Of a DNA stretch of 41,971 nucleotides, positions 8,796 through 16,715 are shown one piece after another. Each line of letters starts with the position of its first letter. Within the stretch, counting starts at the first letter, position 1. The DNA lies in the NCBI RefSeq assembly GCF_003202035.1, contig NZ_QJKC01000026.1, positions 1 to 41,971 of the forward strand, written 5' to 3'. A program made the position numbers and the translations under genes. Source of the DNA: Aquitalea magnusonii. Lineage in GTDB: Bacteria > Pseudomonadota > Gammaproteobacteria > Burkholderiales > Chromobacteriaceae. Below the pieces are notes generated by a model. The model was not told the DNA's origin. It ran no database searches and saw nothing but the letters and a program-made list of their open reading frames with translations.

Positions 8796-8967
8796 GGGGC
8801 TTCTCAACGTGCTGTGCAGTAAAGGCGAAAGTGTACCGGATTTTGTCCGGAGCCGCGCTGCGGCTTGCAACTGGCCCTTGGCAAGGCGGGGCCCCGCCAG
8901 TGGGATGGATATGATGATTGCCGACTGCCTGCAAACAGGCTATAGCCAGAGTAAGGGTGACACATTC

Positions 8968-9642
8968 ATGTCCATCAATGATTGGCCGCTGGCCGAGCGG
9001 CCACGCGAAAAACTGTTGGCACAAGGTGCTGCGGCGCTGTCGGATGCCGAATTGCTGGCCATTTTCCTGCGGACCGGCATCCGCGGCATGACGGCGGTGG
9101 ACATGGCGCGGCAGTTGTTGGGGCAGTTTGGTTCACTGGCGGCACTGCTGGGGTGTCGGCTGGCTGATTTCCAGCGCTGCCCTGGGCTGGGTGCGGCGAA
9201 ATATGCCCAGCTGATGGCATGCAAGGAGCTGGCGCGGCGTGCGCTGGCGGAGGAGATGAATCTCAGCGATGCATTGCAAAGCCCGGCCGCGGTAAAGGAT
9301 TATCTGCGCTGGGTGATCGGGCGGCGTGATGTCGAGGTGTTTGTGGTGCTGTTCCTGACGGCACAGCACCGGGTGATTACGGTGGAAGAGGTATTCAGCG
9401 GCACCCTGACCGAAACCAGGGTCTACCCGCGGGAAGTGGCGCGGCGCTGCCTGCAGCACAATGCCGCCGGGGTGATCGTGGCACATAATCACCCCTCGGG
9501 CGTGGCAGAGCCGTCGGCGGCGGACCGCAGTCTCACCGACAGCCTGCGGGCGACGCTGGCGCTGGTGGATTGCCGCCTGCTGGACCATTTCGTGGTGACT
9601 GGCAGCCAGGCGGTGTCGTTTGCCGAACTGGGCTGGTTGTGA
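8968..9642 (+). CDS. radC: RadC family JAB/MPN-domain protein
   Basis: A 224-residue protein with an N-terminal helix-hairpin-helix-like part (R-P-R-E-K-L-L, LSDAELLAIFLRTG) and a C-terminal JAB1/MPN metalloprotease-like domain carrying HNHPSG followed by the metal-binding Asp (S-A-A-D). The family was once linked to recombinational repair, but its function is unsettled. The ATG has AAGGGTGA about 8 bases upstream. It is transcribed away from coaBC. Confidence 0.95.
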   Translation: MSINDWPLAERPREKLLAQGAAALSDAELLAIFLRTGIRGMTAVDMARQLLGQFGSLAALLGCRLADFQRCPGLGAAKYAQLMACKELARRALAEEMNLSDALQSPAAVKDYLRWVIGRRDVEVFVVLFLTAQHRVITVEEVFSGTLTETRVYPREVARRCLQHNAAGVIVAHNHPSGVAEPSAADRSLTDSLRATLALVDCRLLDHFVVTGSQAVSFAELGWL

Positions 9643-9758
9643 AGGAGGATGCGGACCGGTGTTGCGGCGGCCTGACAGTGCTGCGGTAGCTGACGGGCGC
9701 ATCGGATGGATGACTGTCGGCTGTGATCTTCTCTCAACTGCATCACAAGGAGCTTGCC

Positions 9759-10010
9759 ATGAACATCCTGCGCTTGCTGAATGAGTCGGATTACATTCAG
9801 GTCAACAACCAGTTTATCAAGCCGGACCAGCACGGAGCCTCGGAAGAGTTTGCCGATGAGGACGATGTGGTGCTGGAGGCGCACCTCGATGGCCATGATC
9901 TGGTGCTGACGCTGGGCGATCTGGAAGATGCCACGCCGCTGGCAGATGGCGGCTTCTGGCTGGAAGGCGTGGGTTATCTGCGCTTCCTGTCGCGGCAGAG
10001 CCTGCACTGA
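9759..10010 (+). CDS. small acidic protein of unknown function
   Basis: An 83-residue soluble protein with no signal peptide or membrane segment and no family I recognise. It is strongly acidic (about 17 Asp/Glu against about 4 Lys/Arg), with a central E-E-F-A-D-E-D-D cluster, and its hydrophobic/acidic alternation suggests a small beta-rich fold. AAGGAG 7 bases before the ATG and a strong terminator directly after the stop argue that it is a real, independently expressed gene. Confidence 0.75.
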   Translation: MNILRLLNESDYIQVNNQFIKPDQHGASEEFADEDDVVLEAHLDGHDLVLTLGDLEDATPLADGGFWLEGVGYLRFLSRQSLH

Positions 10011-10041
10011 TGTGCACTGCGAACCCGCTGGTCTGCCTGCG

Positions 10042-10066
10042 AAACCCGGACTGTTCCGGGTTTTTT
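10042..10066 (+). terminator. intrinsic terminator
   Basis: A 9-bp stem AAACCCGGA/TCCGGGTTT with a CTGT loop, followed by T residues, 32 bp after the small acidic protein gene. Confidence 0.88.
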
Positions 10067-10183
10067 GTGCCGGCTTGGCGGCTGGCTGCATGCAGTTTGA
10101 TTTGTCTCAAATCCGCGCGGGCTTGGGACTGCTAGAGTGTCGGCTCTTATTCTAAAGGCATAATCTGCCGCATCGAGGGTGAC

Positions 10184-10558
10184 ATGGAAAAATTCAGGAT
10201 CGGCATGATAGGCGCGGGTGTGACAGGTGCCCCGCTGCTCCGGCAACTGCTGGATGCCCCGTTTGTCGAGATGGTTGGGGTGGCTGATCTGGATTTGCGT
10301 CTGCCCGGCATCGAACTGGCTCGTGAACGGGGTGTGCCGGTGACCAGCAATTTCATCGAGATCGCCGAGCAGGGCGATCAGGTCGACATCATCATCGACG
10401 TGACCGGCTCGCGCAAGGTACGTGAGGACTTGCGCCGTTTCATGCAGTTTTCCGGCAACAGCCACACCGTGATCGTGCATGAGCGCATTGCCTTGCTGAT
10501 GATGTCGCTGGGCGCGGGCAAGCAGGTGGAGACCCAGCACGAGGAATTGGGCTACTGA
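10184..10558 (+). CDS. short NAD-binding Rossmann-fold protein
   Basis: A 124-residue protein that is nearly all one Rossmann domain: GAGVTG (residues 10-15, GxGxxG) and Asp35 at the end of the second strand, which usually favours NAD over NADP, then V-D-I-I-I-D-V-T-G-S resembling Gfo/Idh and aspartate/homoserine dehydrogenase N-terminal domains. No catalytic domain follows. The reading frame closes cleanly, is preceded by GAGGGTG, and ends before a terminator, so it does not look like a random truncation. The function is unknown; it might act as an NAD-sensing or partner subunit. Confidence 0.78.
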   Translation: MEKFRIGMIGAGVTGAPLLRQLLDAPFVEMVGVADLDLRLPGIELARERGVPVTSNFIEIAEQGDQVDIIIDVTGSRKVREDLRRFMQFSGNSHTVIVHERIALLMMSLGAGKQVETQHEELGY

Positions 10559-10653
10559 GCCCCGCCAACACACGCCCGCGGCTGCTGCTGCTTGCCGCTC
10601 CGCTGCGGGATGTTGTGAGCGGCGCCGAGTGCGACTGCCTGAGCAGTAAACTG

Positions 10654-10677
10654 AAAACCCGGCCATGGCCGGGTTTT
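10654..10677. terminator. bidirectional intrinsic terminator
   Basis: A palindrome with 11-bp arms, AAAACCCGGCC/GGCCGGGTTTT, between the Rossmann gene and the convergent exonuclease gene. It has A- and T-runs on either side. Confidence 0.85.
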
Positions 10678-10701
10678 TGCATGGCATGAGCGGCGACTGC
10701 C

Positions 10702-11310
10702 TCAGCCGAAACCCCGCTGTTGCAGGCTCAGGTACAGCATGCCGGCGGTGATGGCATCGTTCAGGGCGTCATGGCGCGGCAGGGCGGGGATCTGCAGGTC
10801 TTCGTTCAGCACGGACAGCCGCAGGTCGATGTAGGCTCCGGGGTTCTGCTTGAACTTGTAATCGTAATAGCGACCGGAGATTTCGATCTGGCGATTGGGC
10901 AGGCTGATGCCGGTGATGGCGCGCACGTATTTGTTGAGCACCGCGACATCGTATTCCAGGTAATAGCCCACCAGTGGCCGGCCGCCGATGAAGTCCAGCA
11001 ATTGCCGCACGGCGGTGTCGGCATCCAGCCCTTCGGACACGTCCATCGGCCGCAGGCCGTGGATGCTGATATTGCGGCTTTCCAGCTTGCGCGTGGGTTT
11101 GACCAGCACATAAAAGGACTGGCTGGACAGGATGCGGTTGCCGCGCAGCCGCACCGCACCGATGGACAGCAGCTCGGCCTCCTGCACCTTCAGGCTGGTG
11201 GTTTCGCAGTCCACGCTGACCACTTCTTCATCCATTTCCTCGAACAGCGTGGCATAGCGCGGGTCTTTCAACTGGCGGCGCTGCCATTGCCGCTTCAGCC
11301 GGGCCAGCAT
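10702..11310 (-). CDS. DEDDh 3'-5' exonuclease (DnaQ-like)
   Basis: A 202-residue protein with the three exonuclease motifs of the DnaQ superfamily: ExoI D34-C-E36-T-T, ExoII with D121 in L-E-Y-D-V, and ExoIII H180-D181-A-L-N-D185. It should hydrolyse DNA or RNA from 3' ends using two metal ions. The start ATG overlaps the stop of the upstream DUF294 gene as TGATG, implying translational coupling. This pairing of a DUF294/CBS protein and a stand-alone exonuclease is known in several proteobacteria, but the substrate is not established. It is not the polymerase III epsilon subunit, because the C-terminal polymerase-binding region is absent. Confidence 0.88.
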   Translation of the reverse strand: MLARLKRQWQRRQLKDPRYATLFEEMDEEVVSVDCETTSLKVQEAELLSIGAVRLRGNRILSSQSFYVLVKPTRKLESRNISIHGLRPMDVSEGLDADTAVRQLLDFIGGRPLVGYYLEYDVAVLNKYVRAITGISLPNRQIEISGRYYDYKFKQNPGAYIDLRLSVLNEDLQIPALPRHDALNDAITAGMLYLSLQQRGFG

Positions 11311-13115
11311 CAGAAGCTCCCCAGGCGGAAGTGGTGGCGCAGCTGGGCGCGGAATTTCTTTACCACCCCCAGGGCATCCTTGAGCAGGTCGCGTTCCAGC
11401 GTGGAGAGCTGGTCCGGCTCGATCTGGTTGCCCGGCAGCTGGCCCAGCGACAATTGCTGCAGGCCCTGGCTGAGCTTGAGCGTGAGCAGGAAGGACAGCG
11501 CTTCGGCAATTTCGCTGGCCAGTTCCTTGTCCAGATGGCCGGCTTCGGCCAGGGCGTGCAGGCGGTCGAAGGTATTGCACTGGCTCAGGCCGTGTTCCAG
11601 CGCCAGTGAGCGCACGCCATGCACCAGCGGGAAGATGCCGCCTTTTTTCAGGTCGAGCACGGCCTTGCCGTTGCGCTCCTTGGTGAGCAGGTGGGAAAAC
11701 AACCCCAGCGGGGTGTCGAACTGTTCGATGGCACGGGCAAAGCGCGAGAAGAAGCTGGCGTCGTCACGCAGCTGGCGCAGCAGGGCGTCATGGCTGCGTG
11801 CGAGCAGGCTGGCATCACCGGCCACGGCCTCGGCATCCACGTAAATGGCCAGATTCATCAGCGCCTGGCCGTCCGGTTGATACACCCATTGGTGGATCTG
11901 TTGCTGCAGCTGGCTTTCGCTCAGGCGCCAGGCGGCATTGTTGACCATGATCTGTCCCTGGCAGGGCGGGTAGCCAAAGCGGGCCAGGGCGGCGGAAAAG
12001 GCTTCGCAGATGGCGGTCAAGTCGGGGTGGTGGAAGCCGTCGCGCAGGATGAGGGCGTTGTCCTGGTCGGTTTTCAGTATCTGCTCGCCACGGCCTTCTG
12101 AACCCATCACCAGCAGGCAGCTGTTTTCCTGCAATGCTGGCGGGGCCAGCAATTGCCAGGTGCGGGCGAACAGCCGCGCGTTGAGGGTCTGCACCAGCCG
12201 CCCCAGTTGCGGGGCTTTCACGCCATGGCTGAACAGGATCTGCACCAGCCGGGTGATCTGGCCGGCAATATCGGCCAGCTCGTCCAGGGTGTCGGCCCGT
12301 TCCAGGCGCTGGGCAATCAGGTGCGAGTGATTGGAGAAGTAGGACAGGATGTCCACCTGCGACAGAATGCCGATGGCCTCGCCGTTATCGGTCACCACCA
12401 GGCGGCGGATATTGCGCCGGGTCATGATCAGCAGGGCATTGAACAGGAAGTCGCCGACATCGACGGTGAGCAGTTCGAAGCGGCACAGCTCGGCCAGTGG
12501 AGTGCTGCCGGGGATTTCCTTGAGCACGATGTCGCGAAAGTCGGTGGTGGTGAAAATGCCCAGCTTGCCTTCGTGACGCACCAGTACCGATTTGACCTTT
12601 CTTTCCTTCATGACGCCTGCCGCTTCGCGCACGCTGGTGTGGCCATCGACAAACACCGGGGTGCGGCTGCCTACATCGCGTACGGTGGCCGTGAGCAGGG
12701 TTTGCAGTTCACGGTTGCCGGCACGCTGGGCCATGCTGCCGAATTTTTCCGACACGCTGGCATAGAAATACGCCCCAAAGCGCGGGTTCTGCTCGGTCAG
12801 TGCCAGCACCACATCGCGCGGCAGGGTATAGACCAGTGCCTCCTCATGTACCACGAAGCGGTGCGGGGTCTGGCCGGCCACCATGGCGCGGGCGTCGAAG
12901 GTATCGCGCTCGCGGTACAGGGTGATGACTTCGTCGTCGGCCATTTCCCGCACGCTGCCCTTGAGTACCACATACAGCGCCTCCACCCGTTCGCTGGGAC
13001 TGAGCAGGCATTCCTCGTCAGCAAAAAACTGGATGTCGGCGTTTTTTTCCAGCGTTTGCTGCTCGCTGGGGCTGAGGGTGTCGAACGGCGGGTGGCTGAA
13101 ATCGAATCGGCTCAT
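11310..13115 (-). CDS. CBS-domain DUF294 nucleotidyltransferase
   Basis: A 601-residue soluble protein. An N-terminal cyclic-nucleotide-binding-like domain (about 20-130) is followed by two CBS domains (about 143-200 and 207-262), then a DUF294 nucleotidyltransferase domain with GSEGRGEQ at 338-345 and likely metal-binding Asp350/Asp352, then the helical DUF294 C-terminal domain. The layout suggests an adenylyl- or nucleotidyl-transferring enzyme gated by adenine nucleotides, in the style of GlnD-type transferases. Its target is unknown. The ATG at 13115 has AGGAAG about 5 bases upstream. It is translationally coupled to the downstream exonuclease gene (TGATG). Confidence 0.88.
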   Translation of the reverse strand: MSRFDFSHPPFDTLSPSEQQTLEKNADIQFFADEECLLSPSERVEALYVVLKGSVREMADDEVITLYRERDTFDARAMVAGQTPHRFVVHEEALVYTLPRDVVLALTEQNPRFGAYFYASVSEKFGSMAQRAGNRELQTLLTATVRDVGSRTPVFVDGHTSVREAAGVMKERKVKSVLVRHEGKLGIFTTTDFRDIVLKEIPGSTPLAELCRFELLTVDVGDFLFNALLIMTRRNIRRLVVTDNGEAIGILSQVDILSYFSNHSHLIAQRLERADTLDELADIAGQITRLVQILFSHGVKAPQLGRLVQTLNARLFARTWQLLAPPALQENSCLLVMGSEGRGEQILKTDQDNALILRDGFHHPDLTAICEAFSAALARFGYPPCQGQIMVNNAAWRLSESQLQQQIHQWVYQPDGQALMNLAIYVDAEAVAGDASLLARSHDALLRQLRDDASFFSRFARAIEQFDTPLGLFSHLLTKERNGKAVLDLKKGGIFPLVHGVRSLALEHGLSQCNTFDRLHALAEAGHLDKELASEIAEALSFLLTLKLSQGLQQLSLGQLPGNQIEPDQLSTLERDLLKDALGVVKKFRAQLRHHFRLGSF

Positions 13116-13203
13116 CTGTTCTTCCTGTGGCGCTATTGTTATCCATGGCTGCGAGAGGGACTTTGCCAGCAGCATAGCGCGGAAGTGGCGAGGCGCAAAT
13201 GTG

Positions 13204-13230
13204 AAAAAGCCGTTTCTGTCGGGAAACGGC
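13204..13230 (-). terminator. intrinsic terminator of the yafJ-type gene
   Basis: An 8-bp stem GCCGTTTC/GAAACGGC with a 6-nt loop. Read on the minus strand it is followed by TTTTT, 34 bp past the amidotransferase stop. Confidence 0.8.
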
Positions 13231-13263
13231 GCTGGTGCTGTGGCGTGTGGCTGCGGGTGTGGC

Positions 13264-14046
13264 TCAGTGGCTGCCGGAGCTGACCAGCAAGGGCGCTCCG
13301 TCGCGGAACAGCAGCAGCTGGCCGGGTTGCAGCTGGGTCCAGCTTTCATTGTCGGTCAGCGGCTGGGTGGCCACCACCGCCACGCGGTCGTGCGGGGTGG
13401 TGACGGTGGAGAAATCCACGGTGACGTCGTCGTCCACCAGGTGTGCCTTGTTGAACGGTGCCTGGCGAATGATGTAGTGCAGATGCGTGGCGCAGTGGGC
13501 AAACAGCACTTCGCCATTGCTCAGCATGAAATTGAATACGCCATGCTGGCGGATTTCCGCGGCCAGGCGGTCGATCTCGGCAAACAGCTCGTCCAGTTGC
13601 GGCGCGCTGCACCATTTGCTGCGCAGCTGTTCCAGCAGATAGCAGAAGGCGCGTTCCGAATCGGTGCTGCCAACCGGATTGAAGTGGCAGCCGGCTTCTG
13701 GCTGGAAGGTTTTCAGGTCACCGTTGTGGGCAAATATCCAGTACTGGCCCCACATCTCGCGCATGAAGGGGTGGGTGTTGGCCAGGTTGACCTCGCCCTG
13801 GGTGGCTTTGCGGATGTGGGCGATGACGTTTTGCGACTTGATCGGGTAGTTGCGCACCAGATGGGCGACCGCCGATTCCACCGAGGGCTTGTCGTCCAGA
13901 AAGATGCGGCAGCCCTTGCCCTCGAAAAAGGCGATGCCCCAACCGTCGGCATGGTGATCGGTCAGGCCGCCGCGGCGGTGAAAGCCTTCGAAGGAAAACA
14001 GGATGTCGGTCGGGGTATTGCAGTTCATGCCTAGTAGCTGGCACAT
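13264..14046 (-). CDS. yafJ: class II glutamine amidotransferase (YafJ type)
   Basis: A 260-residue protein that begins Met-Cys, so after Met removal Cys2 becomes the N-terminal nucleophile of an Ntn-type glutaminase. The H-A-D-G-W-G-I-A-F, H-I-R-K-A-T and F-A-H-N-G-D-L segments are standard class II glutaminase features. It releases ammonia from glutamine, but the acceptor reaction of YafJ is unknown because no synthetase domain is present. The start at 14046 was chosen to place the catalytic Cys. An in-frame ATG further upstream would bury it. It is followed by its own terminator and is divergent from pgaA. Confidence 0.9.
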   Translation of the reverse strand: MCQLLGMNCNTPTDILFSFEGFHRRGGLTDHHADGWGIAFFEGKGCRIFLDDKPSVESAVAHLVRNYPIKSQNVIAHIRKATQGEVNLANTHPFMREMWGQYWIFAHNGDLKTFQPEAGCHFNPVGSTDSERAFCYLLEQLRSKWCSAPQLDELFAEIDRLAAEIRQHGVFNFMLSNGEVLFAHCATHLHYIIRQAPFNKAHLVDDDVTVDFSTVTTPHDRVAVVATQPLTDNESWTQLQPGQLLLFRDGAPLLVSSGSH

Positions 14047-14207
14047 GAGGTCATTGCTCGCAAATTGGGGTGTATCGGGTGTGACAGCCAGTCTGGGCGC
14101 GCCATCTGGCCTGATCCGAGCATAGTCGATTCGGGCTGGAGCGACAATTGGCAGGGTGAAATCCCTGCGGTTTATTTGATGCATTTGCTTAATTGACAAA
14201 TTAAAAC

Positions 14208-14236
14208 TTGAACATGCCGCGGCTGCGATATAAAAT
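14208..14236 (+). promoter_or_regulatory. candidate pgaA promoter
   Basis: TTGAAC, a 17-bp spacer and TAAAAT form a plausible sigma70 -35/-10 pair, 50 bp before the pgaA start. A nearby TTGACA at 14193 has no -10 element at proper spacing. Confidence 0.45.
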
Positions 14237-14251
14237 TTTACTAAATACTAT

Positions 14252-14268
14252 TTAAATAAAATATTTAA
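14252..14268. promoter_or_regulatory. AT-rich inverted repeat in the pgaA leader
   Basis: TTAAATA-AAA-TATTTAA is a perfect 7-bp palindrome inside an almost GC-free tract (14229-14270), unlike the GC-rich surroundings. It could be an operator or a silencer-type nucleoid-protein site. Confidence 0.4.
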
Positions 14269-14285
14269 TATCAAGCGTGGCAACA

Positions 14286-16715
14286 ATGAAGCGAAACCGC
14301 ATATCCAGCCTGCTGCTCGGCTTGTGCATGGCCAGCAGCCTGATGGCGGAAACCCCCCTGTGGCAGCAAGCCGACTACGTGGCTGCCATTCTCAAGGCCC
14401 GTGCCGGTGAGCCGGCTGCGGCGCTTGCCATGCTGGAAAAACAGCGCGCCGCGGCGCCATTGCAGGGCAGCCTGCTCGACGATTACCTGACCTTGTTGTG
14501 CTGGAGCGGCCGGCCTGCCGATGCGCTGGCCAGCCTGCCAGCCCCACATGCTGGCTTGCGCAGCGACACCCTGGCCTTGCTGGCCCGCGCTGCCCGTGAC
14601 ACCCGGCGCTATCCGCTGGCGGTAGCGCTTTACCAGACCCTGTTGCAGCGTGAGAGCCGTGCCGACTGGACGGCCGGGCTGGCCATGGCCCAGGCCGAGG
14701 CCGGACAGATGGCGGCTGCCAGTCGCACGCTGGATCAGGCAGAGAGCAGCCTGCCGGCCGGCGATGGGCGCGAGCTGCTGCGCGCGCGCGCCTATGTGCT
14801 GCTCCAGGCCGGGCAGCTGACTGCGGCGCTGGCCTATCTGCAGCGCATGCAAACCCGGTACCCGGACGATGTGCCGCTGCAAAACCTGCTGGTCGAGGTG
14901 CAGCTGCGGCTGGGGATGCCGGTGCAAGCCATGGCTACACTGCGCCAGCAAGCGCAGCCCGATGCTGTGCTGCTACGCCAGGCCGAGCTGGATCAGGCCG
15001 CCACGCTAAGCCGCTGGGGCCACATGCAGGAAAGCCTGCAAAACGGCATGGCGCGGCATGGCCAGACCGATGCCGCACTGGCGCTGAACCAGCAGCTAAT
15101 GGATGCACTGCCCGCTGGCGACAGCGCCATGCGCCAGCACGTGCTGGACGACCGCTTGCAGATGCTGACCCAGCGTGGCCGCTTTGCCGAGACGATTCAG
15201 CTCTACCAGGCGCATCCCGGTCAGTCCTGGTCTGCCTATGGTCTTGCTGCGGTGGCGGATGCCTATCTGGCACAGCGCCAGCCGCAAGCCGCCGTACCCT
15301 TGTACCGCGCGGCCATCCGTAGCAATCCCGGTGCGGACGAGGCGCTGGACTGGCGCAGCGGGCTGGTGTACGCCTTGCTGGAGAGCAATGACTTTGCCGG
15401 CGTCCGCAGCGAGCTGGCCGCCATGCGTGCGGCCACGCCGCGTGTGCGCAGCAATGCCGCCGGCCAGCGCAGCTTCAATCCGGATTACCAGCGGGTCATG
15501 CTGCTGGACGCCATGCTGGCCGCCTATCAGGACCAGACCCGCGCCGCCTGGCAGCAAGTGGCAGGGCTGCTGCGCGATGCCCCCTTCAATGCCGAATTGC
15601 GCCAGAACCAGGCGGCGCTGGCCTTGCAGCGCGGCTGGCCGCGCCGTGCCGGTGGCATTTACCGTCGCTTGCAGGTGGATGACCCGGCCTCGCTCGAGGC
15701 CCGTGCCGGGCTGGCCAGCGTGGCGCTGGATAGCTGGGAGTATCCGCAGGCGGCCAGCCTGCTGGGCGAACTGCGGCAACAGCGACCGGACTGGACCGAG
15801 CTGGACAAGCTGCAGCGCAGCTACGACTGGTCGCAACGGCCGCAGCTGACGGTGGAGGCGGGGCGCGACCTGTCCGGCGGCCAGGGCAGTAGCGAACAGA
15901 ATGCCTGGGATACCCTGTCACGGCTGTATGCCTCTCCCTTTGGCCACTGGCGGCTGTTTGCCCAGCATCAGCTGCAGCGCGCCAGCTATGTCGATCAGCC
16001 GGAGCCGGCCCGCCATGAAGCCGGTGGGCTGGGGCTGCAATACCGTAGCCTGCAGGGCAGCGGCGAGTTTGGCGTGCTGGCCGGGCTGGATGGCCAGCAG
16101 CAGGCTGGCGCCTTTGCCGGCTACAGCTGGACGCCGGATGACCAGTGGACTCTGGGTGCCCGCTACGAGCAGAACAGTGCCGACACCCCGCTCAAGGCAC
16201 GGTTGAGCCAGACCCGTGGCAACAAGGCCGGGCTGCAGGCGGGTTACCGGGTGGATGACTACCGCCAGTTTTCCCTGCAACTGAGCCAGCTGTCGCTATC
16301 CGACGGCAATCTGCGCCAGTCACTGGGTGGTGGCTGGACCGAGCGCTGGTATGGCGGCCCGCTCTACAAGCTGGACAGCACCTTGTGGCTGGCCGCCAGC
16401 CACAATCGCGACACGCCTTCCGCCCTGTATTTCAATCCGCTCAGCGACAGCGAAGCCGACCTCACCATTACCCAGGACTGGCGCTTGTGGGGCCATTACG
16501 ACAACAGCCTGCATCAGCGGCTGGGGCTGACGCTTGGCACATACCAGCAACAAGGCTATGGCCGTGGCGGTGTATGGGGGCTGCTGCTGGAGCAGGAATG
16601 GCGCTGGGGCGAGCGGGCCAGCCTGCGCTATGGCTACACCCGGGTACGTCACCCCTACGACGGCCAGGCTGATTTTGGCAGCAAGGTCTATCTGAATATC
16701 GATTGGCGGTTCTGA
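14286..16715 (+). CDS. pgaA: PNAG outer-membrane export porin
   Basis: An 809-residue protein. A signal peptide (SSLLLGLCMASSLMA) is followed by a long Ala/Leu/Gln-rich helical stretch of TPR-like repeats to about residue 500, and then a C-terminal region of alternating aromatic strands ending in D-W-R-F, typical of an outer-membrane beta-barrel. PgaA binds deacetylated poly-beta-1,6-N-acetylglucosamine in the periplasm and exports it through the barrel. It is the first gene of pgaABCD; its stop overlaps the pgaB start (TGATG). The start is either this ATG or a GTG 9 bases upstream. Neither has a clear ribosome binding site, so translation may be weak or controlled. Confidence 0.92.
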   Translation: MKRNRISSLLLGLCMASSLMAETPLWQQADYVAAILKARAGEPAAALAMLEKQRAAAPLQGSLLDDYLTLLCWSGRPADALASLPAPHAGLRSDTLALLARAARDTRRYPLAVALYQTLLQRESRADWTAGLAMAQAEAGQMAAASRTLDQAESSLPAGDGRELLRARAYVLLQAGQLTAALAYLQRMQTRYPDDVPLQNLLVEVQLRLGMPVQAMATLRQQAQPDAVLLRQAELDQAATLSRWGHMQESLQNGMARHGQTDAALALNQQLMDALPAGDSAMRQHVLDDRLQMLTQRGRFAETIQLYQAHPGQSWSAYGLAAVADAYLAQRQPQAAVPLYRAAIRSNPGADEALDWRSGLVYALLESNDFAGVRSELAAMRAATPRVRSNAAGQRSFNPDYQRVMLLDAMLAAYQDQTRAAWQQVAGLLRDAPFNAELRQNQAALALQRGWPRRAGGIYRRLQVDDPASLEARAGLASVALDSWEYPQAASLLGELRQQRPDWTELDKLQRSYDWSQRPQLTVEAGRDLSGGQGSSEQNAWDTLSRLYASPFGHWRLFAQHQLQRASYVDQPEPARHEAGGLGLQYRSLQGSGEFGVLAGLDGQQQAGAFAGYSWTPDDQWTLGARYEQNSADTPLKARLSQTRGNKAGLQAGYRVDDYRQFSLQLSQLSLSDGNLRQSLGGGWTERWYGGPLYKLDSTLWLAASHNRDTPSALYFNPLSDSEADLTITQDWRLWGHYDNSLHQRLGLTLGTYQQQGYGRGGVWGLLLEQEWRWGERASLRYGYTRVRHPYDGQADFGSKVYLNIDWRF

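Noticed and set aside
14193-14198. TTGACA as the -35 box of the pgaA promoter
   Set aside because: No -10 element occurs 15-19 bases downstream; the nearest TATAAA is 30 bases away. TTGAAC/TAAAAT fits better.
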